NCBI RefSeq assembly: GCF_002865645.1
Contig: NW_020194537.1
Coordinates: forward strand, 131,671 to 195,670
DNA from: Hyaloscypha bicolor E
Lineage: Eukaryota; Ascomycota; Leotiomycetes; Helotiales; Hyaloscyphaceae
Length of the DNA: 64,000 bases
Reading direction: 5' to 3'
Shown here one piece after another: positions 10,485 to 22,047 of this stretch; positions within the stretch are counted from its first letter, which is position 1, and each line of letters starts with the position of its first letter. The translations under genes and the position numbers were made by a program. The notes beneath the pieces were generated by a model that was given only the letters and a program-made list of their open reading frames with translations, ran no database searches and had not been told where the DNA came from.

Positions 10485-13400
10485 TCATGGACCTTTCATC
10501 CAAGCAGTATCAACTCCGGGACCGCCTTCAAAAAGCCAGAAGTCCTCTGCCCTCACCCAGCGGAGACCTTTCTGTCGAAGCTCTTGGTCCGCTTCATCTA
10601 TTTTCCTGTCTCGAACTAATCGTAACGCCTTCTCGGCATCTTTCCACAATTGAGGCGACTCAACATGCTCAAATTGAGGGCTAACAAGCCCCTCTGTCAA
10701 TGGCGTGACGATTTCATCAAACAATGGTGCAACATCATCGTCTCGCTGAACGGCCCTCAAAAGGGTAGCAAGTGTCAGACGGATCCAAAGTAGGGAGCGG
10801 TTATTGGCGTCCCTCCCTTTCTCAATTTGTTCATGTAGAAGATCCTGTAAGATTCTTCGTGATTCTCCAAATTGCTCATGGCCAACGAGAACAGCCCCAT
10901 CCGAAATTAAGCGCTGCTCCTCAAGTTCTTCTTCATCGTAGAGAACAAGTGCCTCGAGGTGCCTGACCTGGCATTTTCTTTCAAAGTCTCTCTTCAGAAA
11001 TTCGCATTGAGATAGCAACTCAATTCGAGCCATGGCCTGATCGAATTCCCCGTTCTCGCGATATGAGATAATGAGCTGAATAGCAGGGTCGATCACCCAG
11101 CCGTTTTCGAGACCCCAAAGCTGTGTACGGATTTGGAAAGCATGATCCAGGTTCGCTATAGCTTGTTTGTACTCTTTCTGCTTGCGCTGGATCGATCCCA
11201 TGCCGATCTGGGCATACAATGCCATTGGGTTGTTTTCTCCAAAGATTTCGGTCTGATCATTCCACACAACCCGGTATAGGTTCATGGCCTCTCCCAACAT
11301 TTCTCGTGCCTCATAAATGTATCCTTCGATTAAGTTGTTCGAAAGTATGAGGAAGCGAGTAGGTAGTCCTGGAATGCTCTTCCAGCCTGCGGAGAGCTCG
11401 GCCATCGTGGTCGCAGCCTCTTCAAAATTCGCCATGAGAAATTGGACAAACGCAATGCTGGTGAGAGTTGACCAATAGTCTTGGCGTTCAAGACCAAGAA
11501 CTTCCTTCTGCGTTAAGGATATTTCCTTGTACAGTTCCAAGGCTGTTCTGAAATCGCTTCTAGCAGTATAGCATAACCCCAAGGCTGTTTTTGCTCTCAA
11601 GGTGAGAGGATTCCTGGGCCCTAAGAGGTTCACAAGGCCATTTGCTACTTCTCTCCTGACTTCATATTCTGCATCAATTTCAATCTGTAATGTGTAGTAG
11701 GCCCCCAGGCGAGAAAGACACAGGTACTGTAAAAGTTTATCTTGGTTTTCCTCGGCGTAATACACACTCAGGCTGCGATACGGAATTGTGAAGAAAGACT
11801 CCACTGATTTACGTAAACGCTCCTTTGAATCTATTGGTAAAGTGGTCCACCAAGACTTGAGGTTTCCATAAAGCTCTGAAAATGAGGTGTTCTCACCCTT
11901 GAGGTTGAAGAAATATTCCGCCCATTTCACGAACTGGAAGTTCCGAAGGAACAAATCGACTTGTGTCAGAAGTTCTTCTGAAGGTTTTGCCACCTGTGTG
12001 AGATGGTCTAAAAAGTACCTTGCCGCATATTCGTATGACACGATGTCAACGAACGCCTCGGTTTGGGCTGCAACATCAGAAGCATTGGCCCTGTATTCCG
12101 GGTAGGTGTTCTTGTAGAGCCAATAAGCAATACGCCCTGGAGCACTGTTTTGCTCTTCTGAAAGAACGTACAGACACCGAATAGCAAGGGTTGCATTTGA
12201 TTCTTCCAGTTTGATATGGACGGAAAACCGTTCTTCGGCACCTTTCTTCTTTTCCGTAAGCAGATATTCCGCCGCATTCATGTGGTACAAGGTAACGTAA
12301 CCATCTATCACTGATACCAGTGGCCAGCAAAGGTCGAGGACTGCATTTCGTATATCTCGCAAGCGTCTAGCTTTCTCTTGTCGGCGGCTATGCCTGAACT
12401 GAAGAAATACTGCAAACTCATCAAGAGTAAGAAATTTCTGCGGACTCAAAAGGATGAGAAGCATTTCGCGTCTTAATTTGAGCTCCGACAAGCTTCTCTT
12501 TTTCCCAGACTTAATGACCAAGTCTTCGAAGAAATCTATGATACCGGCAGGAATTCTCTTCAGTCTTTGGAGTTGCTCCCACTCCGATCTTACGGGTTGT
12601 ACCAGACACTCAATCATCGTACTGGCCCAGAGGAAAGATCCATGAGCGCTTTTCTCTGCCTCTTCGTGTATGTCCTTCTGAATTGCCTGTAGCTGCGGGT
12701 GCTGGACGGCCTTTATTTCAATGAAACGATAGATCTCAGGGTTCACAGCAGTTTCGTCCATTGCAATTGCAACACATTTCTCTTTGATGGCTTTCAAACC
12801 ATCGTGCTCTCGGGATAAAAGAATAATCTTCGAGCACGGGAGGGTCCTTGAATCTGATTCCAAAAGAGCTTCGATGAATTCTGAGATATCGGCAATATTG
12901 GAGCACTCATCGAGTCCATCAATAATCAATGTATATTGAGATATTGCCAACAAAGTCTTCTCGACGATGTGCCGAAGCTTAGGAAATATCATTTGACTGG
13001 CGTAGCCAATTTCTAGGCAGAAGCTGGCCAAGTCATCGATTACTTCTCGATGGTCGGGTCTCGGGGAAGAGAGCTCCTTTTTGAGAAGTTGGCTGATTAT
13101 TGAAACCCCCAAAGACCTCGCATTTGTTGATTCTTTGTTTCTGGAGGCTTGGAAAAACTGAGTGAGAGTCATTTGCGAAGGCGTGGTATGTTGACGGAGG
13201 AAATTGGCAAGAACAGTTTTTCCACATCCTAAATTGACATTTGAATTAGTCCTGTTGGCGCACTGGGTCCAGTGATATCAGGGTTGTCCTGCGAGCGGCT
13301 TACCAGGAATGCCACCTATCCAGAGGGGTTTGCGACACTGTTGACCTACCCATTCGAGGAAATTGGGATGCTCAAAAATCCAATCGCAAGTTCCCTCAGC

Positions 13401-14542
13401 GGCTTCTGGAACGAGAGGAATATTGGCTTCACTTTCCACAACTTCGATTGCCCGTTTGACTAGGATATTCATTTAGAGTTCATCATGTGAAACTGTGAGC
13501 CAAAGAACAGTTACCTCTGTCTAGATGCTTGTTCTCAAGCGCGACCCTACTCATCTCTTCCAACGTATCTTGAAGTAGTCGGTGAGTTTTTCGAGTCTCT
13601 GTATCCGGCATCAACTTAGCCATAGCATAGGTTTCGATTATCGAAGCATGACATACCTTCTCTGAAGTTGCTCTGTTCATTGTCCAATATCTCTTGAACT
13701 GCAAGATAGCGAATTCGTGCTACTCTAAATGAACACTACTACGTTACTTCGGGTTTTCGTGACTTACTATTCCGAAATTGGTTATTTCCTGAACGAGTCA
13801 ACGTGAGCCAGTGACACTTGTGGCCAGTCGGGGACTTACTCGCAGTCTCAGCTGATGCTACAGCTCTGTGTTGCTCGTCGGAACGACTTTTCATCGCCTT
13901 AAGAGCACCTCGAATTACTTCTGGAAGTTTAGTGAAGCTTGCAGCCCAGAGTTTCGCTTCCAATAATTAGCCAACCATTGAATCAGGATCTGCGTTTACG
14001 CTTAGCAAACCTGTTATTGAATTTTCATGATGCAGCCGACTTTCGATTACAAAACTGAGAACAGAACCGAAGAGATGCGAGCTGGCTTCACTTGTGCTTT
14101 CCCCTTCGGGGTCATTGAGAATATTCTGGTGCCATGTTCCAATATTTATCAGTATGATAGCAATCCCATCCTCGATCGTGCTCTCAACCCCACTCTTCTG
14201 AGATGCAATCTTTGTGACTTGTTAGCAGCTGGACGTCTGGCTCATGAGCATGAACCAAATATGTGCAAGAACTTGGATGCAGTTATAAGCCAACTTACTC
14301 TAATCAGGCAACGAAGTCCGCCCCAGACAATCCTAGTGTGGGGCTCTTGTTGCGTAAGGAAATCCACAAGTGGCAAGTAAGGCTCAATACAACCTATAAA
14401 GTCCTCGAGCTTTCTTTGAAATCTACCACGCGACAAGTGACATTTCTCTTTGGCATCGATTGCAGCTTTGTGAAACTGATCAAAGGTGCACACAGAATGA
14501 TTTTCGACTGAATCTTTATCTATCCTTCTCTTGTCGCTCGGC
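10485..14542 (-). CDS. NLR-like STAND protein: NACHT NTPase with TPR repeats
   Basis: The main exon (10485-13228) follows several small upstream exons (13304-13459, about 13515-13600 and others). The N-terminal exons (about 13860-14500) read like the DUF7708-type helical domain of fungal STAND proteins (for example VWGGLRCLIR). The NACHT P-loop GIPGCGKT is split by the intron at 13229-13303, and the Walker B motif LIIDGLDEC lies near 12905-12935. A winged-helix-like region and then TPR repeats of the kinesin-light-chain type fill the C-terminal third. Such proteins are the fungal counterparts of NLR receptors and act in non-self recognition or regulated death. The true start codon is unresolved; ATGs at 14827 or 14879 are possible but neither joins in phase by my reading. 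Confidence 0.75.
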
Positions 14543-15399
14543 CTGCACCCCCGATTATGAATCTAGATCTGTTAACACTCTTTTCTAAAACGCCGTCCAT
14601 CCCCTGGGACATACGTTGACGCCTTTTTGCCAGCATTTTGCAATACTGGGCGAAGTGAAGTCAAGACGACTCAACGGAACCATCGGGAAACTGATGGTGG
14701 TCGAGACGTCCGTTTGATCTGCTGAGATTGATTCCATTGGGTCCGCTTGCGAACACTCGGGCCAAACCTCGACTATTCCGCAAGAACCTGAGGAGGGGTT
14801 CGTACTTCTTGTACCTTTCTTTACCATGAGATAAATGCCAGCTTGATGAGGCTGAGGGCACGATGAGCCCGGGTCGCATGCGACTCTACTCTAAAACAGC
14901 GACGAGGCTAGTTTGAGAAGGTCGGGCGGGCACCCTTACTATGCGCAAGCCCCCCACAACTGACTTCGCTGTAATCGGGCTCGGCGGAATAGGGTACCCT
15001 GTCATGGTTTGTGCAACAATATCTTAGAACATTAGTGGTTTTAACCGAAGTTGGGCGCAGAGGAGACTTGGGTCTCAGCAAGGCTTAAAATTTTCTGACC
15101 GGTTTCCTGCATAAGCATCAGCACCGAGTTAGCAGGGCGAAGCGGAAATCGTTTCAGATCCAATGCATTCTTTTTTATGTTACACAAACAGCAATCAGGC
15201 ATACACCACGCAATCAAAAATAACCGGGGACAACTGCGGCCAATCGCAATTTCCAACAAGTCTTCGCATGACTCTCTGCACCCCGACTCCCACAGGCCTC
15301 TGCTACCACGCCAGCTTCCTCAACATGAGGCTGCTTGAGCTTCGAATATCAGTCAACACATCTTGCCAACATGGCAATGGAATAGCTTACCTCAATGCC
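14543..15399. other. Upstream of the NLR-like gene, first exon not resolved
   Basis: This region should contain the first exon(s) and promoter of the NLR-like gene. Minus-strand open stretches starting at ATGs 14827 and 14879 look weakly protein-like, but the splice phase to the next exon could not be matched. The rest, about 14900-15399, shows no gene. Confidence 0.35.
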
Positions 15400-16420
15400 C
15401 TACATTTCCACCGTGTCTTGCTGAGGTCTCGGTGGCGCCAGTCCCGCTCGAACGTCTGCACCTGAAATCCACTCTCCCAAAGCGGTGTAATAGCCAAATC
15501 CGCATGCACAAGTTACGTCCTTCCATGTGCTGTACTCATTTTCCCAGATTGCGAATTCTTTCTCTTTCTCAGGGTCGAACTCGGTTTCACCCATGATTAC
15601 GGGTTCATTAGCCCCGCTGTGGGTTCTGGTTTTCCCTTTGGAACTAGAGCTCCCTTTGTCCGTCGAGTCCCTCCTGTGTCTCGAGCCTCTTGCCTGATAC
15701 TTTGGTGTATTTCTAGAAGCGTATCCGGATGGCGGAGGTCTAGGATCAGGACCGTCTGGGTCTCGATTCGATCCATTTGGGCACCCATGTTGACCACCAC
15801 ACTGATTCAGTCAGCTCAAACTTTCTCCTGTGGGAATGAAATGGACTTACCGGTCCTGGTTGTGGATCTGGTCTTGGGACCACTTCCTTGTACGACTCGT
15901 TTGAATCTTCTGATTCATCCCCCTCCAGTATCGGCTGATTGAAAGTCTGGTGAGTCTGGTAGTCGTCTCCGTAGCCCTCATCATTGGGGACCGGATAGTA
16001 TTGTTGATTATTGCGGTATCCTTCTGTTGTTGATATGGGCCTAGGCGTTGACCCGTATATGTCTTCGTCATAAGAATTGACTGCCGGTGTCGGTACTGAA
16101 CTATAGGAGGAGCTTTGATAAGAACCTTCTGCAGGAGCGTGTGTCGGCGTGGTTTGGTATTCATCTACGGCTGGGTCTTGTCCACTTGTGGTTGCTGGTA
16201 CATATGCGGGGTTGTATGTATTGTCTTGTGCTGTAGCAGGACCAAGAACCTGTTGAGTCTCAGGGTCTTGATACTGGTACTGATACTCCCCCCTGGAGTC
16301 CAAACGATACTTGTACCACTGAGCCCGCTCTTCGCTCCATAGCCATTCCGACCAAGATGTTGTTTGGTCCCTCGTGCTTGCTGAGCTTCTTCGCGAAGAC
16401 TTTTTTGAACGGCTCGACAT
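15400..16420 (-). CDS. Trp/Tyr-rich fungal-specific protein of unknown function
   Basis: Exons 15851-16420 and 15400-15801 are joined by removing a 49-base intron (15802-15850, GTAAGT to CAG, with an internal GCTGAC branch site), giving about 323 residues. The N terminus is Ser/Arg-rich, followed by a Trp/Tyr cluster (EWLWSEERAQWYKYR) and a Tyr/Gln-rich, disordered central part with many Tyr-Gln pairs. A Cys-rich patch follows the splice join, and the C-terminal part (WENEYSTWKDVTCACGFGYY) looks folded. No family was recognised. The ATG at 16420 lies about 40 bases below a TATA-like ATATAAA (minus strand, near 16460). It is transcribed in the same direction as the NLR-like gene downstream. 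Confidence 0.65.
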
Positions 16421-17511
16421 CTCTGTATGATTGAATATTGATGAGAGCAAGGTTGTGGGGTTTATATTTAAGCAAGGATTTTCTTTGGTCTCTCAGTGTC
16501 CTCCTTTTAGAAACTAGCAAGGAGCCTCACTGTCCAAGTTCACTATGGAGAAGATCGAGCCTCAGGTCAGGCGTTGATCATTCCCAACATCGTACCACGT
16601 GTATCCAATTGATCGCCAAACCCGCCCACCCTTACTCCTTCACAGTGCAGTGAGGCAAAATATGCCTTGGGGAGGATGGTAAAAGCGCCGGGGATTGAGG
16701 CCGCACCTCGCTGGACTAGGCAGTTCCGCAGGGATAAACCAACTGAATGTCATCCGGCGGATTCCAAGGCGATATGATCCATCGCCGGCAAAAGTTGCCA
16801 AATGGTGGTTGCCATTTCAGTTTTGAGGTCTCAATGTGAGATCCTTTCGAGGAATGGCAACCAATCTTTGGGACCTCGTTGTGTCGTAGCCTTCTAGCTT
16901 GAACTTGCTAATTCTCGTATGAAATAAATCTCATTGTGCTCCTTGATGATGGTCTGCGAGGCGTGCAAAATGCTTGACTAAATTAAGCAACCACGGCTCC
17001 ACGGAAAGCCATAATCGGCGTCTGTATAGATATCTTCAGAGCATTGATGCTATCAATCCTCTGGGTTGTAGCTTAAAGAGCGTACGCGTTACAAAGCATA
17101 TACAAATAACAACAGTATGATTGCTCAAATGTAGATAGTATCTACCGCCTCTTTAGTGACTGGGAAGCGCTTACTCGCGGAGTCTCCTCCCGCAAGGTCT
17201 GGTTTATTCCAGCCCACAGATCAGAAATTATCTCGTGATTTGAAGATGGCATCACTGGCAGCCGTCAAGAACTCTCTTGCTTGCTTGCAGTTATGTATAT
17301 CATTAATTGTGAATGATAATTATACAAGGCCATCCCCGCCACCGCACTGTGCACTCGCCGCGCGAGGAGACTGTTCTCACAGCAGGAGTGGCTACAATAG
17401 CATCAGGCACAGGCCCTAACTGCATCGTGCGGCTATGTAAGCCGCCCTAATAAAGCTGGTAGAGGTGAGCTAGTAGCTCTACGCCCCGGAAGACGCATCA
17501 ATACCCTGACG
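16421..17511. other. Intergenic stretch, no gene seen
   Basis: About 1.1 kb with only short frames. Nothing recognisable as a gene, RNA or complete repeat was found. Confidence 0.4.
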
Positions 17512-19031
17512 CTAAAAAGGGTACTGCCGTAGCTCCGACTCCTTCTTACCTGATCCTGACATCTCATGGGTATTCGCTTTTCTGGGAGGCTCTGCTCCGC
17601 TCTTTAGCTCTGGTGAGCCATGGCGGGCAGCACGCTTCCTTCGAAAGGAGAGGAAGGCTAGTAAGGCAAGTGCTGCGAGTATGACAAGAATGCCAATGAT
17701 GACCCCAGCGATGGCGCCGCCGGAGAGATGCAATGACTCGTGCTTTCCTGAATTGGAAGTGCTTGGTGATGTGCTTCCAGGTGTCACTGTACCTGCGCCA
17801 GGGGGAGGGGGGGGGCTGCCACCTCATGTCGTGGGATTGGCACAGACTGTGAAAGAGGATAAGACGTTGGGTGTGAAGAGAATAAAATGCGATGTGTGCA
17901 AGAGGAGATGTAGATTCCAGCAATAGAAAAGTTGACAAGAAGGTAAACAAACAGGAGAGATTAGAGCTTCACTAACCTGAGAAGAAGGCGACACTTTAGG
18001 TGTTACGCCAACGCAACTCCAGTCGGACAATGGATTGAAAGTCTAAGAGTTGGCCACGACACTGAAGTAAGGGCTAACGCTGGCAGATACAAGAGTAAAC
18101 TACCAGGTGTTCGTCGTTCCGATCAAGCCACATCCAACATCATCCCAATATTTCTTTGCATTGCTGATGCTCGGGATAGCTTGCAAAACTAAGGGGCGGA
18201 ATTCGGCCAGCCAGTCCCCATTACCCAAACTGGCTTGCCCTTCCCCACGTCAGAAGTTGGGCCATATTCGTCTTGAAAAACACCGGAGTCGTTGTCGACG
18301 CTGTCCAACTCGGTCTCTGTTTCCAAATAGGGATATATATCTACGCCAAGCCAGTCCACGGCCGAGACAACTGCAGAATTGCTATTAGTCGCCCATGCTG
18401 GAACTGTATCAACATGTCCGATCTGGACAGTTGCTAAACCAGTCCCCTTTACTACGGCGCGGACTTGGCTGATACAGCTAACGAGCACAACTGCGCCTGC
18501 TCCAAGTCCGCTCTTAGCAGCTATCCCAGCTGCAGAAATGCGGTACAGATCTTCAGAGCCAACGGATATGCCAACGACGAGATTGGTAAAGGTTGTGCCG
18601 AATTTTGAAGATGGCAGATTTGAGGGCTGCGATTTTGTCATCGAATAATGTTTGGTCGCCATAAGCCCATAGTCCAAGGAGAAGAGCTGTGTCTGCCGCT
18701 ATGGCGGCGGGTATTGCCTCGGTCAGATCGCTGGTGGAACCATTTTGCTGTTCAAAAGGTATTGTTATTGTGTGATTCAATTAAGTTGGAGAGGAATCAG
18801 TGGATAAAACCTCAACTTACGACCGTGGTGTAGAGACGCGCACTCGAGAGCGCGCCATTTGTCCTAGCAGTTTCTTCGCTGTGGAGAACTGGGCTTGGGG
18901 GTCGGCTTGGACCCTAGTAGAGCCGTCGGCATCTCTAGAACCATAAGCAAAGCCTTGGATTGGGGTCGTGCTGGAGACGCCAGCGGAGGCGACGAGACCT
19001 AGAAGAATAGATGCTAAACACGTTTCGGCAT
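17512..19031 (-). pseudogene. GH17 beta-1,3-glucanase-like pseudogene with C-terminal TM segment
   Basis: The translation follows fungal GH17 glucanases: signal-like start, IQGFAYGS, NGALSSARLYTTV, LVVGISVGSEDLYR (with the acid/base Glu), IGHVDTVPAW, DWLGVDIYPY and [13 protein letters not shown] Ser/Pro linker, a transmembrane helix (GAIAGVIIGILVILAALALL) and a basic tail end the protein. The reading needs at least three one-base frame changes (near 18865, 18606 and 18190), and probably another at the start codon. In-frame TAG codons lie at 18100-18102 and 18043-18045. The nucleophile position is Gly (GTGWP) where the family has Glu (ETGWP). Several independent breaks make sequencing error unlikely as the sole cause. 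Two introns are still recognisable. Confidence 0.8.
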
Positions 19032-19797
19032 TATTGTGGGATGGTAGACCGCAGTTTCACGGGGGTGAGACAAACCTTAATAAACTTGCCTGTCGGGGAA
19101 TTTGCTCTTTCAGGTCTTCTCATCCGAAGTCCGAAGCAATCTCGCTTGAGCTTGAAGGGAATAGGGGCTCCTACCGAGCAGCTTCCCCGCCACCCAATTG
19201 CAGCAGAACTTCAACACAGCGTATTCTGCAAAGTCCACCGCAATACACAGGGTGTCCCTTTCCATACAATGATACAGTAAGTGATTGTGGCACATTAATT
19301 CATCGTCAGCTTGGCTCCCTTGTTTTGCGGGGTGGCGGATCCCGGCAAGTGAACGCAGATCCCCCTGACCAGACAAAAACTGCAACTCAATTGATCAAAT
19401 TCCTTCCTCTCTCTTCTCCCGAGCATCAATATACCTGCGCAGCGGGTATCCTTTCTTCAAACAGCTACCGATGAAAGCCATGGCGTTTCAACATTTGAAC
19501 ACTAAATTGAGGCGTTTTTTTTTTTTTTTTTTTTGGATATTGAAGGGTCGCAAAAACAATGACATCGTTCCCCACACTGCGCGCCATGACGACACGGATT
19601 CTGAGGTCTGCAAGGAGATTTTACACATCAGCATGGCAGCTCAAGCTATGCTGACAGGGCAAATGGCTCCGTCGTTCATGTGGTAAAAGCAGAGTTTTCT
19701 CTTCCCTTCTCGTCTTCCCTCTTTCTCAAATTCTCAGTTCTTCATACCGCTGCAACGTTCCAGCTTATTTTCAGAACCTGGTACCTTCATAATCATA
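19032..19797. other. Intergenic stretch before the mitochondrial-type protein
   Basis: No gene is seen. It includes the 20-T homopolymer and, near the end, a CT-rich tract leading to the ATG at 19798. Confidence 0.4.
19515..19534. repeat. Homopolymer of 20 T
   Basis: A run of 20 consecutive T on the plus strand in intergenic DNA. It could be a retro-derived A-tail on the minus strand or simple slippage. No flanking element was recognised. Confidence 0.6.
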
Positions 19798-21074
19798 ATG
19801 CTCCCTTCAAGAACCGCAACCCGTGCAGTAGCGCGTCAATTGCGACCTCGCAATACATATCGACAACTCCGATTTGCAACCACAAAACAGCAAGCTGCTG
19901 CAGCAGGCGGTTCTTCTGGTCTCGTCGGTGGCCTCGCCGGCGGAGGCTTTGTTTTCCTTGTTTGTCTCCTTACCTTCCCTGCCTCCTAACTCTTTATTCT
20001 CTAGCCCCCACCTATTCCTGACTAACCTCCCATCAGGCAGGCTATTCCTACTATCACTTCTCCGGCGCAAAGTCGATCGTCAATGCGGCCTCTTCCACCA
20101 AACAACAACTCACCTCCCTCACCAAATCGATTCAAAATTCCTCACCAGAACCAAACGAAGCGCTGCAATGGCTCAAGTCCACAGCCACCAGCTACGCGGC
20201 ATTCATTCCCGGTGCCAAGCCGTATGTGGACAGCGCGTTCGGGGATCTAGAGAAGATCCAAGAGAAGCACGGCGATGAGGTGAACAGGATCGTCGAAAGA
20301 ACCTATGGAGAGTTGAAAAGCGCATCCAAATCTGGCGTTAGCATGGAAACTGCCACCAAAAGTTGGGAAATCCTGGAAAAAGCTATCACAGAACTCGGTG
20401 AGCTGGCGTCCGATTCCGCGAGCGAGATATTGGATCGCCATCCGAAGTTGAAGGAACAAGTTGGCGGGAATCTCGACAAGTTGAAGGAGATGACTGATGG
20501 GTATGGTGGTGAGGAGGCGAAGAAGGAGTTGGAGCAGACGTATACGCAGATCAAAGACGTGATCAAGGGTGGCTTCTCGGCAGACATGATTGCGAAAGTC
20601 AAGCAAGTTATAGAAGAGAAGACGGAGAAGGTTAAGAAGCTTGGGGATGAAGCGTGGAAGAAGGGGCTTGAGCAGGCGAAGCCGTATTTGGATAAGAACC
20701 CACAGGTCAAGGAGATGGTAGAGAAGAATGCGGACACATTGAAGTCAGGGAATGTCAAGGAGGTATTTGAGAAGGTGAAGAAGGCGGCGGAGACGGGGAA
20801 TTTGGAGGATTTGAAGGGGTTTGTGAAGCAAGCGGGAGAGAAGGCGAAGAATAGTGGGGTTGGGCAGAGTATTGAGCAGTATGCTAAGATGATCCCTGGG
20901 GGAAGTGAGATTGTGCCACAGCTGGTTAAGTTGAAAGAGGTGGCAGAGAAGAGGGGGGAGCAGGGGGAGGGGATTTTGATGGGTGCGTATGAAGATGTGA
21001 AGAATGTCTTGCGGAGGAGGATAGGGGAGGCCGAGAAGTTGGCTGAGAAGGCGAAGGACGATGCCAAGAGGTGA
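19798..21074 (+). CDS. Mitochondrial-type helical membrane protein (apolipoprotein-like)
   Basis: Exons 19798-19959 and 20037-21074, intron 19960-20036, about 399 residues. The N terminus is rich in Arg, Thr and Ala with no acid residues, like a mitochondrial presequence. A Gly-rich hydrophobic segment (GGLAGGGFVFL then AGYSYYHFSG across the splice) looks like one membrane helix. The rest is a long, charged, Lys/Glu-rich series of amphipathic helices resembling apolipoprotein or late-embryogenesis-type repeats. Conserved one-TM proteins of this layout are common in Pezizomycotina. An inner-membrane location with a helical soluble part is inferred. No enzyme motif is visible. Confidence 0.75.
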
Positions 21075-22047
21075 AGGAGGATATAATTCATTAAAATTTC
21101 TGGCGTTTGTGTATATTCGGACATTTCTTTCCAAAATGTTTTGCACGGAGGCCCGACTCCGGGCATGAGCTGAGTTCCTGCAGCCAAACCACCATCCTGC
21201 GAATAGAAACAACTAATCATCAAATGGCTGCAAGGAGGACCATTGAGACAATGGCGGCTTACCCCGTACCAAAAGTACCCGTCCGGATCGGGGAGCGCCT
21301 GTGGCTGATTCCAAGGCTTTTCAGCTCCAAGTCCCACCACCCGCACGCCACACAACCCACCGCGTGCACCCTCATCCAAAGGCCTCATTCACACTTGACA
21401 TGATCTGTCAAGCCCGAAAAAGCCCACCGAAAATCCACCAATTGAGTTCTGAAATTTGAGGGAGATTTGCCCTCTATGATCATCTGATTCCAGCAGTTGA
21501 GGGGATAAGGATTTCCCAGAGAGCTGAGAACCGTTTCTCGAATGCCCTCAAGCAAGACTCAGACCCGCGAAGCTGCAGCGCCAAATCAGCCCTCCTGCAC
21601 AACCTCAACTCCAGCGAATTGTCACTCGTCCCCCACATGCAGCTGCATCAACACCAGAAGCTACTGCAATGTTACCTCCTCTACTACTGGCCTGCAGGTC
21701 TCGTGCTACAGAGACCATAACAATTCAGCTCCACAAGTTTCACGCCTCACGCAATGGTGGTGTGGTCTGTCTTCCAAAGTCTGATAAAAGCCCAGGAAGC
21801 TCCAAGACAGCTCGGGTCCGGTACAAACGTTTGAATTTTTATCTTGAGCAGTGAACTCTTATCCGAACGCCCTTCTCGGAACACGCTTACTTGGGGCGTA
21901 GCAGACGAACAGAATCCGAGAGCGAATCTTGACTCTTGGGCGAAAGCGCGTCAGCCTCGTGTACTTGTACGAATTCACTCTCGTTCAATCTGAACCTCCG
22001 GTAGCGATCGAAAAATACTCGTTCGAGGGCTGTTTCCTTGAGATCGA
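21075..22047. other. Intergenic stretch with one small doubtful ORF
   Basis: About 970 bases between the mitochondrial-type protein and the SLATT gene. Apart from the 80-codon ORF listed separately, nothing is recognised. Confidence 0.35.
21542..21784 (+). CDS. Small Cys/Ser/Thr-rich ORF, doubtful
   Basis: An ATG-initiated 80-residue frame with several Cys, many Ser/Thr/Asn, and a CSC core. It has no signal peptide, no recognised family and no intron evidence. It could be a real small protein or chance. Confidence 0.2.
   Translation: MPSSKTQTREAAAPNQPSCTTSTPANCHSSPTCSCINTRSYCNVTSSTTGLQVSCYRDHNNSAPQVSRLTQWWCGLSSKV

Noticed and set aside
17156..17419. 87-codon plus-strand frame upstream of the GH17 remnant
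   Set aside because: No signal peptide or domain, and composition looks random.
20303..21388. Long 361-codon frame on the minus strand
   Set aside because: It lies antisense to the well-supported helical membrane protein. Its Ser/Phe/Leu-rich content is what results from reading Lys/Glu-rich codons backwards.
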